From: Treponema sp.
Lineage (GTDB): Bacteria; Spirochaetota; Spirochaetia; Treponematales; Breznakiellaceae
DNA: 5,356 nucleotides
Reading direction: 5' to 3'
Assembly (NCBI GenBank): GCA_031268125.1
Contig: JAIRXT010000067.1
Span: 1 to 5,356, forward strand
Below, in pieces: positions 1 through 2,909 of the stretch (position 1 is the stretch's first letter; every line of letters starts with the position of its first letter). The notes under the pieces were generated by a model. The model made no database searches. It was not told the DNA's origin and was given only the letters and a program-made list of their open reading frames with translations. A program made the position numbers and the translations under genes.

Positions 1-1
1 C

Positions 2-394
2 GGCTGGTCTATGTTCCCCGGAGACGGCCTTACCATGAGTTTCGCCGAAGGTTATGTACTCTGCGCCCCGCCGGAACGGAGGGATGCGGCATGGACGCTC
101 CTCAAAGAAATGTCTTCCCGGGAAAGCCAAATGGAACGGCTTCGTTTTTCGGGACAGCTTCCCTCCGCAATAGATTTGGAAATACCCCAGGACGTGCGGG
201 ATTCAATGCCCCTTGTTGCGGATATAGCCAATGCCATAGGCCGGGTAAAATATCACGGGGACACCTTCTCTGTGGTTGCCTACGCATCGGTTGTTGACGC
301 TATGGGCCGGTATTATCCAGAACTTGCCGCCGGAACCTTGAGCCCCGCCCAAATGGCGGCAAAACTCGATGAAGCGGCGGCAGCCGCCCGTTAA
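2..394 (+). CDS. ABC transporter sugar-binding protein, C-terminal part (5' end outside window)
   Basis: The reading frame is open from the first bases of the window and ends in TAA at 392-394, so only the last 130 residues of a longer protein are seen. The ATG at 11 is an internal Met and not a start. The segment has the usual C-terminal look of family 1 extracellular solute-binding proteins. A glycine-rich strand leads into 'SFAEGYVLCAPPERRDAAW', a helix that ends in 'LLKEMSSRESQ', a 'SGQLPSA' turn (the residual G-x-LP motif common there), and amphipathic C-terminal helices ending in an alanine-rich tail. Such proteins capture sugars outside the membrane and deliver them to the paired permeases. 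Its position directly before MalF- and MalG-like genes supports this strongly. The ligand cannot be read from this part; an oligosaccharide or beta-glucoside is inferred from the glycosidase downstream. Confidence 0.85.
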   Translation, partial: GWSMFPGDGLTMSFAEGYVLCAPPERRDAAWTLLKEMSSRESQMERLRFSGQLPSAIDLEIPQDVRDSMPLVADIANAIGRVKYHGDTFSVVAYASVVDAMGRYYPELAAGTLSPAQMAAKLDEAAAAAR

Positions 395-402
395 AACCCT
401 GC

Positions 403-430
403 GGGATTTGCCGGTAACACGGCAGATCCC
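403..430 (+). other. stem-loop after the binding-protein gene
   Basis: GGGATTTGCC (403-412) pairs with GGCAGATCCC (421-430) through ten pairs, one of them G-T, around an 8-base loop. It starts nine bases after the binding-protein stop. The nearest T run (450-455) is 20 bases further on, so this is not a standard intrinsic terminator. Hairpins at this place in binding-protein/permease operons often protect the upstream message from 3' decay, giving more binding protein than permease; that role is inferred here. Confidence 0.55.
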
Positions 431-495
431 GGTCAAGAATCCGGCGCACTTTTTTCAAAATACGGATCGCCTGTTCCGGTTTTGATATTCCAACA

Positions 496-520
496 GGGCC
501 CCGTCAGGGCCCGTGAGGGG
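496..520 (+). promoter_or_regulatory. GC hairpin followed by the permease 1 ribosome binding site
   Basis: GGGCCC (496-501) and GGGCCC (507-512) can pair around a 5-base loop and also form a direct repeat. The purine run GAGGGG (515-520) follows at once and lies seven bases before the ATG at 528, which makes it the likely ribosome binding site. A hairpin this close could affect ribosome loading or mark a processed 5' end. No convincing promoter was recognised in the 133-base spacer (395-527). Confidence 0.45.
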
Positions 521-527
521 AAAAATT

Positions 528-1394
528 ATGAAGGCAAAGAAAAGATGGATTGTCTTGTTCCTTGCTCCTGGTGTTTTACTGTTTCTGTTTGTATATTTTG
601 TTTCTATCGTTAATGTTTTTGGGACATCCTTTACCCATTGGAGAATAGGGCAAAATATACGGTTTGCCGGCTTTACGAACTACGTATCCATGATCGGTTC
701 CCAGCGGTTTCACAAGGCTCTTCAGAACAACCTTGTCTGGATACTCCTCCAGGCTACAATTCACGTGGCTATCGGCATTGTTTTTGCCCTGATAATGGCC
801 AGGAAAAAATGGTACACAAAGGTAAGCAGAACAGTTTTTATGCTTCCCAACATCATTTCTACCGCGGCATTGGGTATGCTGTTTTTTAATATTTTTAACC
901 CGATGTACGGGCCTGTAAATAAAATTATCCAGCTTCTTGGCAGCAAGAATTTCAATGTGAACTGGTACGCCAATCCCAATACTGCCTTTTTTGCCGTTAC
1001 CATAACGTGGCTTCCCTTTGCGGCGATAGTCTCCATTCTGATTACTGCGGAGCTGGCCGCCATTCCCGAAGAAATATTCGAAGCCGCCACCATCGACGGC
1101 GTTACCGAATTCCAGATGAATTGGCTGATAAAACTCCCCATGATCAGAAACGCTATCGGCACGGGGACTATACTTGCGGCAACATCCATGCTCCAAAAAA
1201 TGGACATTCTTATCATGACCTCCAACGGCGGGCCGGGGAATACGACCATGAATCTCCCTCTGCTTATCTATCTTACCGCCATGCAGGATAACAACTTTGG
1301 GCTGGCAAATGCCTACGGCGTTGTTCTTATTTTAATCGGTCTTGCCTCTATCGGCTTTATCAACAAAATCTACCGGATGAACGATCCGGTATGA
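528..1394 (+). CDS. ABC sugar transporter permease, MalF/UgpA type (CUT1 family)
   Basis: This is a 288-residue integral membrane subunit that forms half of the import channel of a CUT1 carbohydrate ABC transporter. The charged start (MKAKKR) leads into a first helix at about residues 8-31, with further hydrophobic segments near 69-91, 103-123, 153-175, 205-225 and 255-278. The cytoplasmic EAA loop that docks the ATPase is intact: EAATIDG at 185-191, then nine residues and IKLP (201-204), matching the family pattern EAA-x3-G-x9-I-x-LP. 'SNGGPGNTT' from residue 232 is also typical of MalF-like subunits. ATG 528 is preferred over an in-frame GTG at 513 because GAGGGG sits seven bases before it and would lie inside the longer form. 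The gene follows the binding protein, as usual for such operons. Its substrate is unproven. Confidence 0.93.
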   Translation: MKAKKRWIVLFLAPGVLLFLFVYFVSIVNVFGTSFTHWRIGQNIRFAGFTNYVSMIGSQRFHKALQNNLVWILLQATIHVAIGIVFALIMARKKWYTKVSRTVFMLPNIISTAALGMLFFNIFNPMYGPVNKIIQLLGSKNFNVNWYANPNTAFFAVTITWLPFAAIVSILITAELAAIPEEIFEAATIDGVTEFQMNWLIKLPMIRNAIGTGTILAATSMLQKMDILIMTSNGGPGNTTMNLPLLIYLTAMQDNNFGLANAYGVVLILIGLASIGFINKIYRMNDPV

Positions 1395-1404
1395 AGAACT
1401 CCGC

Positions 1405-1414
1405 CGCAGAGCGG
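1405..1414 (+). repeat. left copy of 10-base target site duplication
   Basis: CGCAGAGCGG lies directly before the left terminal inverted repeat and recurs exactly, in the same orientation, directly after the right one (1657-1666). Direct orientation shows that it is not part of the inverted repeat. Confidence 0.85.
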
Positions 1415-1571
1415 CTAAACTTGACCCACAACGTTCCACCGGGGCCGGGAAATTGCCGGAAAAACGCATGTAGAATCCGCCTTCGCTATTTTCATACGCT
1501 CCGGCGGGGAATTCCATATGTTTTTCCGGCCTTTTTCCCGGCCCCGGTTACACGACACGGGTCAAATTTAG
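1415..1571. repeat. 157-base imperfect palindrome forming the left part of the MITE
   Basis: The left arm, starting CTAAACTTGACCC (1415-1427), matches the complement of the right arm, ending GGGTCAAATTTAG (1559-1571), with one mismatch. After about ten unrelated bases the arms match again over ACCGGGGCCGGGAAA (left from 1439). They match once more over CCGGAAAAAC, a CATG/CATATG segment and CCGCC (1477-1481) against GGCGG (1503-1507). A 21-base loop remains (1482-1502). As RNA or extruded DNA this would be a very long hairpin. The palindrome is not itself flanked by a duplication at 1571. Confidence 0.75.
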
Positions 1572-1656
1572 CTTTATTGTGAGGAAGAGATATGTACAAG
1601 GTGTTACATTTGCTCCACAGCGCATTTGACCGGGTTAAATTGTGGGTCAAGTTTAG
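1415..1656. mobile_element. MITE-like non-autonomous insertion, 242 bases
   Basis: The ends are perfect 17-base inverted repeats: CTAAACTTGACCCACAA at 1415-1431 and its complement at 1640-1656. Identical 10-base direct repeats abut both ends, which is the signature of transposase-mediated insertion. The element carries no transposase or other convincing gene, so it would need a transposase supplied in trans. Inside it, 1415-1571 is an imperfect palindrome, followed by 68 bases without repeats (1572-1639) and then the right end. Target duplications of about 10 bases occur in several DDE insertion-sequence families, including IS4-like elements, but the parent family was not recognised. It lies between two permease genes that are usually close together, so it can be expected to affect expression of permease 2. 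Confidence 0.82.
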
Positions 1657-1759
1657 CGCAGAGCGGTCGGGGTTCTTCGTTCGAGAAGAAAAAGTCCTGC
1701 GGACTTTTTTCATTTTATACTGGGGGTCTAATACCCCGCCTTCGTTGGCAGGGAATTGA
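1592..1759 (+). CDS. possible 55-residue small ORF starting in the MITE (doubtful)
   Basis: An ATG at 1592 is preceded at seven bases by the purine run GAGGAAGAG (1581-1589), a better ribosome binding site than chance usually gives. The frame crosses the MITE right end, the target duplication and the terminator-like hairpin, and stops at TGA 1757-1759 inside the next palindrome. The peptide begins MYKVLHLLHSAFDRVKLW and matches no family I know. About two thirds of it is translated repeat sequence, which argues against a selected protein. It may be an accident of the insertion or the remnant of a gene captured in the element. Confidence 0.15.
   Translation: MYKVLHLLHSAFDRVKLWVKFSAERSGFFVREEKVLRTFFILYWGSNTPPSLAGN
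1657..1666 (+). repeat. right copy of 10-base target site duplication
   Basis: CGCAGAGCGG directly follows the right terminal inverted repeat and is identical to 1405-1414. An eleventh base does not match on either side, so the duplication is exactly ten bases with 17-base terminal repeats. Confidence 0.85.
1689..1710 (+). terminator. intrinsic terminator-like hairpin between the permease genes
   Basis: AAAAAGTCC (1689-1697) pairs with GGACTTTTT (1701-1709) around the 3-base loop TGC, and the T run covers 1705-1710. Because an A run precedes the stem, it could act on either strand. Only four of the nine pairs are clearly non-A/T, so it may be leaky; some read-through is expected, since permease 2 lies downstream in the same functional unit. 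A second small stem, TTCTTC/GAAGAA (1673-1690), overlaps its 5' side and cannot form fully at the same time. Confidence 0.6.
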
Positions 1760-1791
1760 ACCGCCCCAGAGGGGCGGGGTATTAGACCCCC
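1722..1791. repeat. REP/BIME-like palindromic element with alternative folds
   Basis: The outer arms 1722-1740 and 1773-1791 are a perfect 19-base inverted repeat (GGGGGTCTAATACCCCGCC and its complement) separated by 32 bases. Each half also has its own local hairpin: 1734-1740 with 1747-1753 (one mismatch, 6-base loop) and CCGCCCC/GGGGCGG at 1761-1767 with 1771-1777 (AGA loop). The local hairpins use bases of the long stem, so the two folds exclude each other. Read outward, each half is a hairpin followed by the tail TATTAGACCCCC, the plan of two REP units facing each other as in a BIME. It differs in sequence from the MITE upstream and has no evident target duplication. Confidence 0.6.
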
Positions 1792-1805
1792 TTCGAATAA
1801 ACGCA

Positions 1806-1811
1806 AGGGGG
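1806..1811 (+). promoter_or_regulatory. ribosome binding site of permease 2
   Basis: AGGGGG ends seven bases before the ATG at 1819. It begins 14 bases after the palindromic element ends (1791), so the long hairpin may lie close to the loading ribosome. A TATACT hexamer at 1716-1721 resembles a -10 box, but no matching -35 box was seen. Confidence 0.6.
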
Positions 1812-1818
1812 CGCTTTT

Positions 1819-2649
1819 ATGAAGAAAAAATCAACATTATTGGAAATTCCTGTTAGTCTTTTTGTTGTTCTGATTTTTGTAATTTCCGTTGTACCTTTTA
1901 TTTGGGTTTTTCTGTCCTCGGTAAAAACAAACCGGGAAATACTTACCTTTTCTTTTGGATTTGGCAACGGTATCTACTGGCAAAATTACCGGAATGCGTT
2001 CAGAATTGCGCCCATTGCCCGGTATTTTGGGAACAGCATTTTTGTAACATTTTTTGGCATTGTTATCAATCTTTTGATAATGAGCATGTCGGCCTATGTG
2101 CTTGCCCGCGTGGAGTTCCGGTTAAAGGTGTTTTTCCGTATCCTCTTTTCGCTGGGACTGCTTATCCCCGGCGCAGCTTTGCTGCTTCCCCTTTACACCA
2201 CGATTAAGACGGTGGGTCTGTATAACAACATGTGGGGCCTTATTCTTGTATACACGGCGTTTGGAATCCCCACATCGGTCTTTATCATGTCCAGTTATTT
2301 TTTGACAATCCCCAAGGAAATGGAAGAATCCGCCTATATTGACGGAGCAGGTTTTCTGCGGACTTACGGCGTTATCATTCTGCCCCTGGCCCGGCCCGCC
2401 TTTGCCACGGCAGGAATTATGCAATTCCTGCACTGCTGGAACGAATTCCAGTTCGCCTTAACCCTGACCACCGGCCACGAGGCCCGTACATTACCGGTTG
2501 CGCTGTACTATTTTAAAAGCGCGTTTGCCAGCGACTACGGCGCCATGTTTGCCGCTATCGTGCTGGTATCACTGCCCAGTATCATTGTTTATATCTGCCT
2601 GCAGGAACAGGTTGTTTCGGGCCTTGCGGCCGGATCGGTAAAAGGATAA
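1819..2649 (+). CDS. ABC sugar transporter permease, MalG/UgpE type (CUT1 family)
   Basis: This 276-residue membrane subunit pairs with the permease encoded upstream to form the channel of a CUT1 sugar importer. After MKKKSTLLEI there is a first helix at about residues 11-33, with further hydrophobic segments near 70-96, 105-126, 138-160, 186-205 and 240-262. The EAA loop is present as ESAYIDG at 170-176, followed by nine residues and IILP (186-189), with Ser in place of the first Ala as in many MalG-like proteins. 'WNEF' at 207-210 is another MalG-type mark. Length and start fit the family. It is normally cotranscribed with the MalF-like gene within a short distance, whereas here 424 bases of repeats, including a terminator-like hairpin, separate them. 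The stop is followed within a few bases by another repeat fragment. Confidence 0.93.
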   Translation: MKKKSTLLEIPVSLFVVLIFVISVVPFIWVFLSSVKTNREILTFSFGFGNGIYWQNYRNAFRIAPIARYFGNSIFVTFFGIVINLLIMSMSAYVLARVEFRLKVFFRILFSLGLLIPGAALLLPLYTTIKTVGLYNNMWGLILVYTAFGIPTSVFIMSSYFLTIPKEMEESAYIDGAGFLRTYGVIILPLARPAFATAGIMQFLHCWNEFQFALTLTTGHEARTLPVALYYFKSAFASDYGAMFAAIVLVSLPSIIVYICLQEQVVSGLAAGSVKG

Positions 2650-2653
2650 AGAA

Positions 2654-2681
2654 CCCGGCCCCGGTGGAGGGTCAAGTTTAG
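2654..2681 (+). repeat. solo copy of a MITE-type right end
   Basis: CCCGGCCCCGGTGGA (2654-2668) followed by GGGTCAAGTTTAG (2669-2681) matches, on the opposite strand, the left end of the element at 1415-1450 with about seven bases missing between the two blocks. It is also close to the inner end at 1537-1571. No partner end or target duplication was found nearby, so it is a fragment, a relic or a repeat module in its own right. Its last base adjoins a GC hairpin, as at the first site. Confidence 0.6.
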
Positions 2682-2715
2682 GCCGCCTAGCGGGCGGCCG
2701 GCGGGGGCCGTTTTT
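2656..2715 (+). terminator. probable intrinsic terminator after permease 2
   Basis: A GC-rich structure ends directly in TTTTT (2711-2715). The immediate stem is CGGCC (2695-2699) with GGCCG (2706-2710). Alternatives are an inner hairpin GGCCGCC (2681-2687) with GGCGGCC (2693-2699), and an outer stem CGGCCCC (2656-2662) with GGGGCCG (2704-2710). The stems share bases and compete, but both the immediate and the outer stem end at the T run. It would end the permease transcript and separate it from the glycosidase gene, which then needs its own promoter or read-through. Confidence 0.6.
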
Positions 2716-2909
2716 GCTGCTAACAGAGCCTGGTTCTTGCACCACCTTGTCCGCCAAATGAACGCCCGCATCTCCGCCCTGTCCCGTTTGTGTCGAAAAA
2801 ACGACAGTTTGTGCTAAAACTGGCGCGTACTCAAAAATCATGAGAGAATGTGCCCGTGGTTGGAAAAAGAACCGCATATGTTATTTCGTAATACGAGGAG
2901 GAAGACAAA
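2716..2909 (+). promoter_or_regulatory. leader region of the glycosidase gene
   Basis: This gene-free stretch holds a short perfect palindrome, TGTCG-AAAAAA-CGACA (2791-2806), set between two direct copies of GTTTGTG (2786-2792 and 2807-2813) that start 21 bases apart. This could be a regulator site. A weak promoter-like pair, TTGGAA and TATTTC, lies near 2860-2888 but is too poor to call. The strong ribosome binding site GAGGAGG (2895-2901) sits eight bases before the GTG start at 2910. Confidence 0.35.

Larger units (their letters stand above)
1393..1678 (+). other. ancestral stem-loop at the permease 1 stop, split by the inserted element
   Basis: If 1415-1656 and one copy of the 10-base duplication are removed, bases 1393-1414 join 1667-1678 and fold into one long hairpin. 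Bases 1393-1407 pair with the joined 1411-1414 and 1667-1678 through 15 pairs, with one G-T pair, a single bulged T (1667) and an AGA loop (1408-1410). The stem begins within the permease 1 stop codon. In the present sequence only a 4-pair remnant (CCGC-AGA-GCGG, 1404-1414) remains on the left. The original hairpin probably stabilised or ended the permease 1 message. The pairing is seen in the sequence; the role is inferred. Confidence 0.65.

Noticed and set aside
513..527. GTG 513 as an earlier start for permease 1
   Set aside because: It would place the best ribosome binding site (515-520) inside the coding region and lies directly after a GC hairpin. ATG 528 has correct spacing.
1415..1571. 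The 157-base palindrome as the whole inserted element
   Set aside because: The sequence after 1571 does not repeat the left flank CGCAGAGCGG, whereas the sequence after 1656 repeats it exactly. The insertion therefore ends at 1656.
1405..1791. CRISPR array or tRNA gene in the repeat-rich spacer
   Set aside because: The repeats are inverted and of unequal spacing, without regular direct repeats and spacers, and no cloverleaf with anticodon and T-arm could be built.
1492..1806. 104-codon - strand open frame in the permease spacer
   Set aside because: It is a translation of inverted repeats. Similar peptides appear on both strands because the sequence is palindromic.
2569..2877. 102-codon - strand open frame across the permease 2 end and glycosidase leader
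   Set aside because: It overlaps the permease 2 coding end, crosses the terminator and repeat fragment, and shows no known family. A decayed gene remnant cannot be excluded but is unsupported.
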